A stretch of 64,000 nucleotides of DNA from Anaeroglomus sp964630775 (GTDB taxonomy: Bacteria > Planctomycetota > Phycisphaerae > Sedimentisphaerales > Anaerohalosphaeraceae), in assembly GCA_964630775.1 (NCBI GenBank), contig CAZVYY010000006.1, forward strand, positions 66,156 to 130,155, given 5' to 3'. Numbering within the stretch: the stretch's first letter is position 1; the number at the start of each line of letters is the position of its first letter. The notes under the pieces were generated by a model, which saw only the letters and a list, made by a program, of their open reading frames with translations, was not told where the DNA came from and did no database searches. The translations under genes and the position numbers were made by a program. This document shows positions 6,741 through 14,678 of this stretch, piece after piece.

Positions 6741-8414
6741 ATGAAAACAGCACTGATTGTATTGGCGGGGATTTTGTCACTCCAGGCAACCGTGTGTGCA
6801 TACACCCAAGGCAATGGAACAACGACCAATCCGTACTGGATTTCCAATTCGGCGGATTTGGTGCAGTTGGCTTCTACGCCGGCGGACTGGGATAAGGCTT
6901 TTGTTTTGACCAAAGACCTGGATTTAACAGGAGTTACCCTGTCGCCTATCGGTAACTGGGGGCAGGCTTTTATTGGAGTGTTTGACGGAGCGGGCTTTAC
7001 GCTGAGTCATCTGACGATGAACCTGCCGAATGCTGAAAATGTGGGTTTGTTTGGTTTGGTGAGGTCGCCGGCAGTGATTAAAGGAATCAGGCTGGAGAAT
7101 GTCATTATTACGGGCAAAAGCTATATTGGAGCCTTGGCGGGGTGGAATGAAAACGGGACCATTATGGATTGTTCCGCAAGCGGTTCAGTGGGTGGTGCCA
7201 ATGCAGCGGGGGGGCTGGTTGGGGTCAATGAAGGAACCCTATCCCATTGCTTTTGCACGGCTGCGGTCAGTACTTCACATGTTTCCAGATCGCAGGCAGG
7301 TGGGCTGAGTGCAACCAACTACGGGGATATCTCTGATTGTTATGCCTTCGGTTCGGTGACGGTCAGCGGATACACGGCCAATGCCGGCGGACTTGCGGCA
7401 ATCAATGACCACGGCACGATTGTCCGTTCCTTTGCGACGGGTGCGGTGCAGGCTGATTCAACCAGCGATTCGGCCTTTGCCGGCGGGCTGGCGGCACTGA
7501 ATGAGTCCGGTACGATCGATATGTGTTATGCCGAGGGGGATGTTATTTCCCGCTGCCTGATTGGCTCGGGGGCTTGGGCGGCATGGTCTTCTGCAGGGGG
7601 GCTGGTTGGATATAATCGCAAGGGAATAATTACTCGCAGTTATGCGACAGGTTTCGCCGAATCCGATGCGTCGGTGACGGGTAATAATGAAATCAACTGC
7701 TGGTCTTCGGCGGGAGGCATCGCCGCGGATAACACCGGCACGATTGAAAATTGTTATGCGATGGGAAACTCTGATGCTTCTTCCGATGTGATGTCGTTAG
7801 TCCCGTCTTCGGCCTGGGCGGCCTGCGGCGGTGTGGTTGGCAGAAATCGAGGCGTAGTTGTGGCGACGGAATTGGGACAGGTCTCGGCCTGTTATGCGAC
7901 AGGAACTGCGACTGCGTCCTCCAGTGTGCCGCCGTCCAAAGGGTCTGTCTGGCAGACCTATATCGGCGGGGTGATTGGTGAAAATGGCGGTGGTACTGTC
8001 CAGCGGTGTTTCTGGGATGTGGATACCAGTTCGGCAGCGCAGGCGACAGGCGATGGGGCGGGCACGATAACCGATGTGTACGGCAAGACCACCCCTGCAA
8101 TGCAGACGCGGTCAACCTATACGGACTTCGCCTGGGATTTTGTCGGCGAGGCTGCCAACGGAGGGGAGGATATCTGGAGACTCTGTGCCAACGGCGTGAA
8201 GTATCCGTATTTCAACTGGAATCGGGCTTTTGCAGCCGATTTTGCATGTCCTGATGGCGTTGCTTATGAAGACTTTGGTTATCTGGCGGTACAGTGGCAG
8301 ATGATCGATTGCCAGGCGACAGGCGGATGCGGCGGGGCTGACCTGGATGGCAGCGGCCAGGTGAATCTGGCCGATCTGGAATTGTTTGTCGATGTGTGGC
8401 TGGCGGGACTGTAA
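6741..8414 (+). CDS. Secreted GLUG-repeat protein with dockerin-like C-terminus
   Basis: A 557-residue exported protein with an N-terminal signal peptide (MKTALIVLAGILSLQATVCA, then YTQ). Residues 40-450 are built from repeated GLUG-type units of the form GGLxxxNxGTIxxCYAxGxV. Examples are AGGLVGVNEGTLSHC, AGGLAAINDHGTI and GGLVGYNRKGIITRSYATG. Such repeats form beta-solenoid surface or adhesive proteins. The last 50 residues contain ADLDGSGQVNLADLELFVD, a dockerin-type calcium loop common at the ends of planctomycete secreted proteins. No catalytic motif is evident. It is followed 29 bases later by a BNR-fold enzyme and may be co-transcribed with it. A structural or carbohydrate-binding role is inferred. 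Confidence 0.85.
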   Translation: MKTALIVLAGILSLQATVCAYTQGNGTTTNPYWISNSADLVQLASTPADWDKAFVLTKDLDLTGVTLSPIGNWGQAFIGVFDGAGFTLSHLTMNLPNAENVGLFGLVRSPAVIKGIRLENVIITGKSYIGALAGWNENGTIMDCSASGSVGGANAAGGLVGVNEGTLSHCFCTAAVSTSHVSRSQAGGLSATNYGDISDCYAFGSVTVSGYTANAGGLAAINDHGTIVRSFATGAVQADSTSDSAFAGGLAALNESGTIDMCYAEGDVISRCLIGSGAWAAWSSAGGLVGYNRKGIITRSYATGFAESDASVTGNNEINCWSSAGGIAADNTGTIENCYAMGNSDASSDVMSLVPSSAWAACGGVVGRNRGVVVATELGQVSACYATGTATASSSVPPSKGSVWQTYIGGVIGENGGGTVQRCFWDVDTSSAAQATGDGAGTITDVYGKTTPAMQTRSTYTDFAWDFVGEAANGGEDIWRLCANGVKYPYFNWNRAFAADFACPDGVAYEDFGYLAVQWQMIDCQATGGCGGADLDGSGQVNLADLELFVDVWLAGL

Positions 8415-8443
8415 TCCTGCTGCGGCACCGGAGACGATTTTCT

Positions 8444-9565
8444 ATGGCGCATAAGCATTTCAAAACAGTCCTGTCGCTGATCCTGCTGCTCTGGATTGGG
8501 GCCATGCCGCAGGTCATAGCGGCCCAAAGAATCGACACATCTTCACCCAAAAGAGAGGTAACTCTTAACTGGAATCCTGCCTCCGAGCAGGTCGTATTCG
8601 CTCCCTCTTCAGGCGGTACGTGGTATCCCCGACTGCTTATCCTGTCCAATGGCCATTGGCTGTGTGCCTGTGATACCAACGAAGGTTCATCCGATACCTG
8701 TGTACGAATTTCCCGAAGCACCGATAGCGGCAAGACATGGTCATTGCTTTCGCAGGCTTCTTTCGGTACCGGCAATGCCGCCAATGGCGAATTGATTGAA
8801 TTGCCCGGCGGTGAAATCCTGTGTGCCTACCGTATCGTCGATGGCGAGGTCAAGGCGCTTAAGGTCTCCCGCAGTACGGATGGCGGCTCAATCTGGCAGC
8901 CTCTGTCCACCATCGTCAGCAACACCGACGGCGTCTGGGAACCGCAGATTATTCGCAAAGCCGATGGCCAGTTGCTGGTTTTTTATGCTCAGGAAGGCAA
9001 TGTGGATGGAAATGATCAGGTCATTGAGATGCAGCGTTCCGACGACAACGGCAAAAGCTGGCATTCTCCGCAGGTGATCTCCCGGCATCCCGGCTCGCGC
9101 GACGGCATGCCGGTGGCGACACAGCTATCCAATGGCGATATTCTTGTTGTGATGGAAGGGCACAATGTCAAACGTGCCGGCCAGTTTTGTACGTGGTCGG
9201 TTCGCAGCACCGACGGCGGCAGAACCTGGGGGCCGCGTCGTCTGGTCTATGCACCCGCTGACAGCAGCCGGAGGGCGGTTGCACCGTATATCGTCGCTAT
9301 TCCCGATGGCCCGATATTTGTCTCGTTTCAGACTGACGAAGACGATCAATCCTGCCTTAAGCTGGGAGTCGTCAGCAGTGTCGATAACGGGAAGACCTGG
9401 ACTGTCCAGCCCAAGCCGTTCCAGCAGAACACGGCGGGGCAGTATTCGTGGAATGCGTTATGCATGGAAGACCCCAACACCCTGATCGCCGTAACTGCCG
9501 CCTCGGGCAGCGGCCGCCGCCAAATCAAACTTATCAAGGCCACCGTCTCACTGCCTCATCCCTGA
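8444..9565 (+). CDS. Secreted BNR/sialidase-fold glycoside hydrolase candidate
   Basis: A 373-residue exported protein with signal peptide MAHKHFKTVLSLILLLWIG followed by an alanine cleavage site. It carries five Asp-box (BNR) repeats of the form SxDxGxxW: SRSTDSGKTW, SRSTDGGSIW, QRSDDNGKSW, VRSTDGGRTW and SSVDNGKTW. This marks a six-bladed propeller of the sialidase superfamily (GH33/GH93-like and relatives). The FRIP-type arginine of true sialidases is not obvious. Because the next gene is a GH53 galactanase, an exo-acting enzyme on arabinan or galactan side chains (GH93-like) is a reasonable guess, but this is inference. The open frame extends to 8396. I chose the ATG at 8444, which begins the signal peptide. 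Confidence 0.8.
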   Translation: MAHKHFKTVLSLILLLWIGAMPQVIAAQRIDTSSPKREVTLNWNPASEQVVFAPSSGGTWYPRLLILSNGHWLCACDTNEGSSDTCVRISRSTDSGKTWSLLSQASFGTGNAANGELIELPGGEILCAYRIVDGEVKALKVSRSTDGGSIWQPLSTIVSNTDGVWEPQIIRKADGQLLVFYAQEGNVDGNDQVIEMQRSDDNGKSWHSPQVISRHPGSRDGMPVATQLSNGDILVVMEGHNVKRAGQFCTWSVRSTDGGRTWGPRRLVYAPADSSRRAVAPYIVAIPDGPIFVSFQTDEDDQSCLKLGVVSSVDNGKTWTVQPKPFQQNTAGQYSWNALCMEDPNTLIAVTAASGSGRRQIKLIKATVSLPHP

Positions 9566-9576
9566 CATGTCAAAAC

Positions 9577-10662
9577 CTATTGTGGAGCAGAAAGCCCTTT
9601 AAAGCATTTCACAGCCGGCAGGGCGTTGCCCTCCTTATCGAATAAAGCAGTGATGCCTCCATTCCAGCCGCCGGCTTGTGTGGTCGGCACGGATTCAGGA
9701 TACCACCACAAGACTCCAATCCCTCGACCGTCCGGGGTCGTCCGGACTGTTTGAATCAATTCTTCCAGAAAAGTCTTCTGCCCGGCTGGACTTTTTTCCC
9801 ATGTCATTGCGTCGAGCCGCTCGGCACGGGATTCAAAATTGGGCACATCCTGCCAGGGATAGGCCGTCTCCACAACCAGAATGTCCTTTTTGAATTTCTT
9901 GGCCGTTCTGGCCAGATTGTCCTTAAGCTCGGCCATGGTACCGTGCCACCAGGGGTAGAAACTCTGTCCGATGATGTCATATTCGATTCCGTACTTTTTG
10001 CAATTGGAAAAGAACCAGTCGGTCTTGCCCCAGTCGCCACCGGCGGCAACATGGATAATGATTTTAACCTTGTCCTCCGGCGTTGTCGCCTGCCGTACAC
10101 CGCGGATTCCCGCTTTGAGCAGGCCGGCAAATCTCGGCCAGGAATTGGGGTCATTGCCGTCCAGCCGACCATCCGGCCAGAGAAATCCCGGATGAATTTC
10201 GTTGCCGACCTGTACCAGCTCCGGCAGGGCATCCTGCTTTTTGAATTCGCCGATAGTCTGGGCTGTATAGCTTTCGACGGTCCTGGCCAGGTCCTCAAAC
10301 GGCAGGTCTTTCCACGCGGCGGGCTTGATTTGATGCGCCGGGTCGGCCCATGTGTCGGAATAATGCAAATCGAGCATGAATACCGCCCCGGCTGCCTTGA
10401 TGCGTTTGGCCAGTGCAATCGTATAGGGAATGTCCTGAACCACGCCGCCGCGTCCGTTGGGATTGACAAACAGCCGCAGCCGAAAACAAGTGCAGCCGTT
10501 ATCCTGCATCAGCTTGATTAAATCTTCCGGTTGGCCATTATCCTTAAACACCACCCCGGCCTGCTCGACTTGGGTCAGCATCGAGATATCCCCGCCGCCC
10601 ATAAATCCAGCCGCCTGGACACCTGCTGTCAGCAGGCATGTCCACACTATCGCCGGCCTCAT
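9577..10662 (-). CDS. Arabinogalactan endo-beta-1,4-galactanase (GH53)
   Basis: Secreted GH53 enzyme that hydrolyses beta-1,4-galactan side chains of pectin (type I arabinogalactan). The short signal peptide ends near VQAA. The (beta/alpha)8 barrel shows GGDISML and the FRLRLFVNP block. The acid/base glutamate is E155 in QVGNEIHPGF and the nucleophile is E265 in ILVVETAYPW. GIGVLWWYPE lies near the end. The 361-residue length is typical. The gene converges with the BNR enzyme (12 bases between stops), so the two are not one transcript. Together with the PL11 lyase at 44935-46797 it points to use of rhamnogalacturonan I. Confidence 0.93.
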   Translation of the reverse strand: MRPAIVWTCLLTAGVQAAGFMGGGDISMLTQVEQAGVVFKDNGQPEDLIKLMQDNGCTCFRLRLFVNPNGRGGVVQDIPYTIALAKRIKAAGAVFMLDLHYSDTWADPAHQIKPAAWKDLPFEDLARTVESYTAQTIGEFKKQDALPELVQVGNEIHPGFLWPDGRLDGNDPNSWPRFAGLLKAGIRGVRQATTPEDKVKIIIHVAAGGDWGKTDWFFSNCKKYGIEYDIIGQSFYPWWHGTMAELKDNLARTAKKFKKDILVVETAYPWQDVPNFESRAERLDAMTWEKSPAGQKTFLEELIQTVRTTPDGRGIGVLWWYPESVPTTQAGGWNGGITALFDKEGNALPAVKCFKGLSAPQ

Positions 10663-10712
10663 CTCACATCTCCACTAAAACTTGGCGTTTTTGTTACTGG
10701 GCAGAACCCGCC

Positions 10713-11015
10713 TTATAAGGTCCTGAAATTGTCGGGCTGTCCGGGCGATGTTTGCTGCTGCGGACAAGCTTTAAGCTTCTTCTCAATCGGCCATTCGCTG
10801 AACGCCAGGAACAGGGGGATAAAAAACTGGACCACCGGAATCAGCGTCAGCAGTCCCATCGCCCAATGATACCCGGCCTTAGAAAAAATCCTGCACATGG
10901 CAATCAAGAAGATAATATTGATGCTGAATGCAAACAGAACAACAAAAATGATAAAACAACCCGCCCAAACCGGGGCAGTCTGTCCGCCATGCATTGGAAA
11001 CATTTCGCTGTACAT
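10713..11015 (-). CDS. Small two-helix inner-membrane protein
   Basis: A 100-residue protein with two predicted membrane segments, about residues 17-42 (GCFIIFVVLFAFSINIIFLI) and 50-70 (WAMGLLTLIPVVQFFIPLFL). The loop CRIFSKAGYHWAMG and the tail FLAFSEWPIEKK follow the pattern of small membrane proteins with a KAGxxGW-type core, seen as accessory proteins in many bacteria. I cannot assign a function. It is upstream of, and co-directional with, the GH53 gene at a spacing of 50 bases, so the two may share a transcript. Confidence 0.65.
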   Translation of the reverse strand: MYSEMFPMHGGQTAPVWAGCFIIFVVLFAFSINIIFLIAMCRIFSKAGYHWAMGLLTLIPVVQFFIPLFLAFSEWPIEKKLKACPQQQTSPGQPDNFRTL

Positions 11016-11255
11016 TATGGTCTCCTTAAATTATTGGGGTTTTCAATGATAGCATTATTCTAACATTAACTGTTTGTAAAGGCCATAAAATATAGCTTTT
11101 TTAAAGGAGACTTCTTGCAGGCCGGAGTTGTTCCAATATTTTTAAAATTCGATGAGGCCCATATGCACAAACACTTCTCGTGCTTGTGATAGGGATGAAT
11201 GAAAATTGTGACGATGCAGGTTTTTTACTATCGTAAATCCTTGTGAATAGGGTAT

Positions 11256-11945
11256 TTACGCGGGCCGTTTTTTGCCCGGCAGCAGCCAGAGCAGCAGCAC
11301 CAGCCAGACCACCGGCCACAGGACAGACAGACCCATCGCCGAGTAACTGCATCCGAGGGAGAATTGTCCCAGTTGTTCCACGGAGTAGAATCGGGCAATC
11401 AGGATATTGAATCCCATGCCAGCAGCATGACTGAGAAAGAAATTCAGGGCGGTTGCTGCGATGATAATCCCAATGAGGGTCTTTTTTGGGATTTTGCGTA
11501 AAAGCGATAACGGAACAACAGCGATGTAAAAAGCAATAAAAAGACAAGTCAGAACAGTGATTTGAATAACGGCTGAAATCACCCCTGCATTTAAAGGATT
11601 CCATCCGATCAACTGGCAGCCAATTAATGCTCCGCCGCGGGCCAGAAAGTTGCCGCAGGCCGAAACTATCTGCAGCATCAATACGCCGATAATCATCCAG
11701 AAAAAACGATTTTTCCAGATGGCAACGGTGTTGATCTTGGCAAACTCGCAGGCAAGCTCGCCGGGGGAGCCGATACGGCGTGAGGCGATGACAAAAGCCT
11801 CCTCCTGATTGAGACCTGCTACCATCAGGATATCGATCTCTTCCAGCAGATGGATTTGCAATTCCTCAATGTCCGAAATGGTCATGGTTTGATGCTGGTT
11901 AAGCTGGAGTTTCCAGTTTTCGATGGCGTCTTCTAATCTAAACAT
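11256..11945 (-). CDS. PadR-associated membrane protein with permease prefix domain
   Basis: A 229-residue protein. The N-terminal 70 residues contain a helical segment (LQIHLLEEIDILMVAGLNQE, then EAFVIASRRIG) resembling the permease prefix domain 1 that is often encoded next to PadR regulators. About four to five membrane segments follow (residues ~75-95, 120-150, 160-180, 200-222). The start at 11945 is set by GGAGG 7 bases upstream. A longer open frame to 12146 overlaps padR in another frame and is not credible. The start overlaps the end of the PadR gene by 13 bases, so the pair is translationally coupled. Its function is unknown; a regulated membrane or transport accessory role is inferred. 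Confidence 0.8.
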   Translation of the reverse strand: MFRLEDAIENWKLQLNQHQTMTISDIEELQIHLLEEIDILMVAGLNQEEAFVIASRRIGSPGELACEFAKINTVAIWKNRFFWMIIGVLMLQIVSACGNFLARGGALIGCQLIGWNPLNAGVISAVIQITVLTCLFIAFYIAVVPLSLLRKIPKKTLIGIIIAATALNFFLSHAAGMGFNILIARFYSVEQLGQFSLGCSYSAMGLSVLWPVVWLVLLLWLLPGKKRPA

Positions 11946-12274
11946 AGTTTTGCCTCCCATACTTTGTTTAAGGTTGCATAGACAGCCTGCCACTGGGCCT
12001 GGTAAGCAGCAATGGCGGTAGAGCCGTCTTGTTTGATGCGGTAATATTTTCGCTTCCGGCCGGTCTCGGAAGTGCGGATTTCGGATTCGATCAGGCCCTG
12101 GCTTTCGAGGCGGTGGAGGATGGGGTAAAGCATGCCGTCGGTCCATTGCATGGTGCCGCCGGACAGGGCGGCGACCCGTTTGATGATGGCGTAGCCGTAA
12201 CTTTCACCCTCAGCCAATATCGACAGAATCAAGGGGGTGGCCGAAGCTGCGATCAAGTCTTTTGAGATATCCAT
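11933..12274 (-). CDS. PadR family transcriptional regulator
   Basis: A 113-residue winged-helix repressor of the PadR family, small subfamily. The motif ILAEGESYGYAIIKRV is followed by GTLYP-type GMLYPILHRLESQGLI (about residues 46-62) and by GRKRKYYRIKQDG in the wing. These regulators usually repress their own gene and a linked membrane gene in response to a small ligand or envelope stress. It is coupled to the permease-prefix gene downstream. A perfect 8-3-8 palindrome at 12307-12325, just upstream, is the obvious operator candidate. Confidence 0.92.
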   Translation of the reverse strand: MDISKDLIAASATPLILSILAEGESYGYAIIKRVAALSGGTMQWTDGMLYPILHRLESQGLIESEIRTSETGRKRKYYRIKQDGSTAIAAYQAQWQAVYATLNKVWEAKLCLD

Positions 12275-12306
12275 AGTCTATTGCCTTTAAATACATATAA
12301 TATTTA

Positions 12307-12325
12307 TACATAGAATATCTATGTA
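12307..12325. promoter_or_regulatory. Perfect palindrome, probable PadR operator
   Basis: TACATAGAATATCTATGTA is a perfect inverted repeat with 8-base arms and a 3-base centre, 33 bases upstream of the padR start on its coding strand. The ATGTA/TACAT half-site ends match the ATGT...ACAT style of PadR sites, though the orientation and spacing differ. Autoregulation is inferred. Confidence 0.6.
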
Positions 12326-12410
12326 GTATTCGCAAAGCAACAGAGAAAATATTAATTTTGACAAATATTTATAAATCTATGCTGTTTATAGAGTTATGTT
12401 TTTTTGATTA

Positions 12411-13805
12411 TCAGATAGTCTGGGGGACTTTTTCGCCGGGCTGTTCAAGATTGTATTGCTTGACCTTGGCATAGAGGGTGGCGCGGGTGATGCCCAGCAG
12501 GGAGGCAGCCCGGGTTTTTTGCCAGCCGGCTTCTTCCAAAGCCCGACGTACCAGCTCTTTTTCTGCTTTTTCCAGCGAAAAATCACGCAAAGGGCTGGGC
12601 TGGCAATCCTGGACCACCGTTTCTTCGACATCAAAGTGTTCCGGCTCAAAGAACAGATTATGGGTGCCAATCCGCTCGCCGGATTCGAGCAGAATGGCTC
12701 TTTCGATGACGTTGCGAAGTTCCCGAACATTGCCCGGCCAGGGATACTTGAGCAGCATTTCGGCGGCCAGCTTGGTCAGGCCCTTGATTTTGCCTTTCTT
12801 TTGGGGGCAGATGGCGGACTGCTGGATAAAATACTGGGCCAGCAGCAGAATATCTTCCCGTCGTGATTCGGCCCGGAGCGGAGTAATCGTGATGGGGCAG
12901 ACGGCCAGGCGGTAATATAAATCCTGGCGGAATTTGCCCTGTCGGACTTCCTGAATCAGATTACGATTGCTGGTGGCGACAATGGTCGCACTGCATTCGA
13001 TATCCTGCACGCCGCCGACTTTGCGGAATGTTTTTTCCTGAATGACCCGCAGCAGTTTGGCCTGCAAATCAAGCGGCATTTCGCTGATTTCATCGAGAAA
13101 GATGGTACCCTCAGAGGCCAGTTCCAGCAGGCCTGTTTTTTCGCGGTCGGCACCGGTAAAAGAGCCTTTGACATGACCGAATAATTCGCTTTCCAGCAGG
13201 TTGGCGGTCAGGGCGGCACAATTAATGGCCACGAATTTCTGGTTATTGCCGTGCCGCAGCACGTGCACAGCGCGGGCGGCCAGTTCCTTGCCTGTGCCGG
13301 TTTCACCGATAATTAATACCGGATTGCAGGCACTGCCGGCAACCAGTCGAATCATCTTGAGTGTTTTGGTGATGGCTGGACTTCGTCCGACGATGGAAAT
13401 AGCGGAAGGGCAGTCTTCGGTGAAAAAGTCCAGGTCTCGCGGCTCCGATACGCAGGTCTCCTGCGTCCGCAGGAGAATCGCCTCCAGTTGCTGGGGGCCT
13501 TCGGACCGATCCATATAGTCCGTAATCCCCAGCGACAGATAATCGGCCGCTCTGGATTCGCAGGACGCATCACCGACGACAATGACGGGGGGATTAAGGT
13601 GCTTGTTCTGAAGCATGGACATCATCACCGCGATTTGCGCAATAGACATATCCGAACCGAGGAGGATGACTTCGGGTTCGGAGCGATTAAGCAGGTCGGA
13701 CAGGTCGTTCAGGTCATCGGCGGCGAAAAGCCGCTGCGAGAACTGTCTGGCCAGATGCTGAATCTCAGGTTGCCGCGATACAACCAGAATCGACTCTATT
13801 TCCAT
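12411..13805 (-). CDS. Sigma54-dependent activator with degenerate receiver domain (FleQ/FlrC-like)
   Basis: NtrC-family enhancer-binding protein of about 464 residues. Numbering is from a GTG at 13814; the ATG used here is residue 4. Residues 1-120 form a receiver-like domain lacking the acidic pocket (ILVVSRQ in place of ILVVDDE) and the phosphoacceptor (ILLGSDM in place of LLD). The AAA+ domain has Walker A GETGTGKE at 170-177, the sigma54-contact loop GSFTGA at 217-222 (GAFTGA variant), and Walker B FLDE at 239-242. A Fis-type helix-turn-helix lies near 425-460 (RAASLLGITRATLYAKVKQY). Activity is probably controlled other than by phosphorylation, as in FleQ. It is divergent from the flagellar operon, which has a consensus sigma54 promoter. 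Confidence 0.9.
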   Translation of the reverse strand: MEIESILVVSRQPEIQHLARQFSQRLFAADDLNDLSDLLNRSEPEVILLGSDMSIAQIAVMMSMLQNKHLNPPVIVVGDASCESRAADYLSLGITDYMDRSEGPQQLEAILLRTQETCVSEPRDLDFFTEDCPSAISIVGRSPAITKTLKMIRLVAGSACNPVLIIGETGTGKELAARAVHVLRHGNNQKFVAINCAALTANLLESELFGHVKGSFTGADREKTGLLELASEGTIFLDEISEMPLDLQAKLLRVIQEKTFRKVGGVQDIECSATIVATSNRNLIQEVRQGKFRQDLYYRLAVCPITITPLRAESRREDILLLAQYFIQQSAICPQKKGKIKGLTKLAAEMLLKYPWPGNVRELRNVIERAILLESGERIGTHNLFFEPEHFDVEETVVQDCQPSPLRDFSLEKAEKELVRRALEEAGWQKTRAASLLGITRATLYAKVKQYNLEQPGEKVPQTI

Positions 13806-14229
13806 ATTACGCACTCGTTGGTGTAAACCTGATTCCTAATATACTTCATTAACGATTGGTATGGATTAAGTCGGCAGGAAACCCTTAACGGCTTTAATTT
13901 TTTATCGGACAGTCCAATAAAAACTTAAGTTAAATTTTGATACTTTTGACATTATCAGGCGTTGCTTGGATAAATTGCAGAATTATAGGACGTAAATCGG
14001 GTTATGGTCTGGAAAAACTTTCCATCGGAAGGAAAAAATTATCCATGCGTGTTAAGGATTATGCGCGGGCCGGGTTGTACGGCTGCCGAATGATAAAATT
14101 TTAAGGTCCTGATTATAAAAGACTTAAGAGTTTTCTGGAGGTTTGTGGGGTGTCTTTGGCACAGAACTTGCCAACTTTCTTTGCGGCATAGTGTGCCTTT
14201 AGGCTAAACAGATTAGATAAGGAATACTT
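13806..14229. other. Divergent regulatory region upstream of the flagellar operon
   Basis: About 420 AT-rich bases without a gene. It contains the sigma54 promoter at 14157-14171 and a TTGACA at 13946-13951 that lacks a good -10. It has room for upstream enhancer sites of the adjacent NtrC-type activator, but I could not pick these out with confidence. Confidence 0.6.
14157..14171 (+). promoter_or_regulatory. Sigma54 (-24/-12) promoter of the flg operon
   Basis: TGGCACAGAACTTGC matches the sigma54 consensus TGGCAC-N5-TTGC exactly, with GG and GC spaced as required. Transcription would start near 14183, about 47 bases before flgD. The gene for a sigma54 activator is divergently adjacent. Confidence 0.88.
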
Positions 14230-14640
14230 ATGGGTGTAATTGATGCAACATCACAGAAAATGGACTTTATGACCCTGCTGGTAACCGAACTCCAGTATCA
14301 GAATCCTCTGGAGCCGATGGATAACCAGCAGATGGCGGCTCAGCTTGCACAGTTTTCACAACTGGAGCTGACCGAGGGCATGAACGGCAATCTGGCGACC
14401 ATGAATGAGACTATGACCAAGATGAACACCACCTTTGAAGGCGCGATGTGGATGGCGGAACTGGATTATGCCAAGTCGTTACTGGGAAAAACGGTTAATT
14501 TTGCGACCACCGGAGGTGAGGTGTTGGAAGGGCAGGTCAAAAAACTGACTTTTCAGGACGGCTCCCCTGTGCTGACTGTATCCAGCAATAATCAGTCGTA
14601 TGTCATCCAGACCAGCCAGATACAAGGGATTCAGGGATAA
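14230..14640 (+). CDS. flgD: Flagellar hook-capping scaffold protein FlgD
   Basis: Cap protein needed to polymerise the hook. The N-terminal half carries the family signature MDFMTLLVTELQYQNPLEPM then DNQQM, followed by AQLAQFSQLE. At 136 residues it is a short version. It keeps the N-terminal region and a small beta segment with the KTV...G.V..v motif (KTVNFATTGGEVLEGQVKKL), but lacks the larger Ig-like insertion of the enterobacterial form. It is the first gene of the twelve-gene operon and lies about 47 bases after the predicted sigma54 start site. AAGGA precedes the ATG. Confidence 0.93.
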   Translation: MGVIDATSQKMDFMTLLVTELQYQNPLEPMDNQQMAAQLAQFSQLELTEGMNGNLATMNETMTKMNTTFEGAMWMAELDYAKSLLGKTVNFATTGGEVLEGQVKKLTFQDGSPVLTVSSNNQSYVIQTSQIQGIQG

Positions 14641-14678
14641 CCAAAGCGTAATTCAGAAAGATATAAAGGAGTAACACT

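Noticed and set aside
8396..8443. Start of the BNR enzyme at 8396
   Set aside because: Overlaps the end of the GLUG gene and would place an arginine-rich stretch before the signal peptide.
11946..12146. Longer start for the permease-prefix protein
   Set aside because: Would overlap padR in another frame. GGAGG lies directly before the ATG at 11945.
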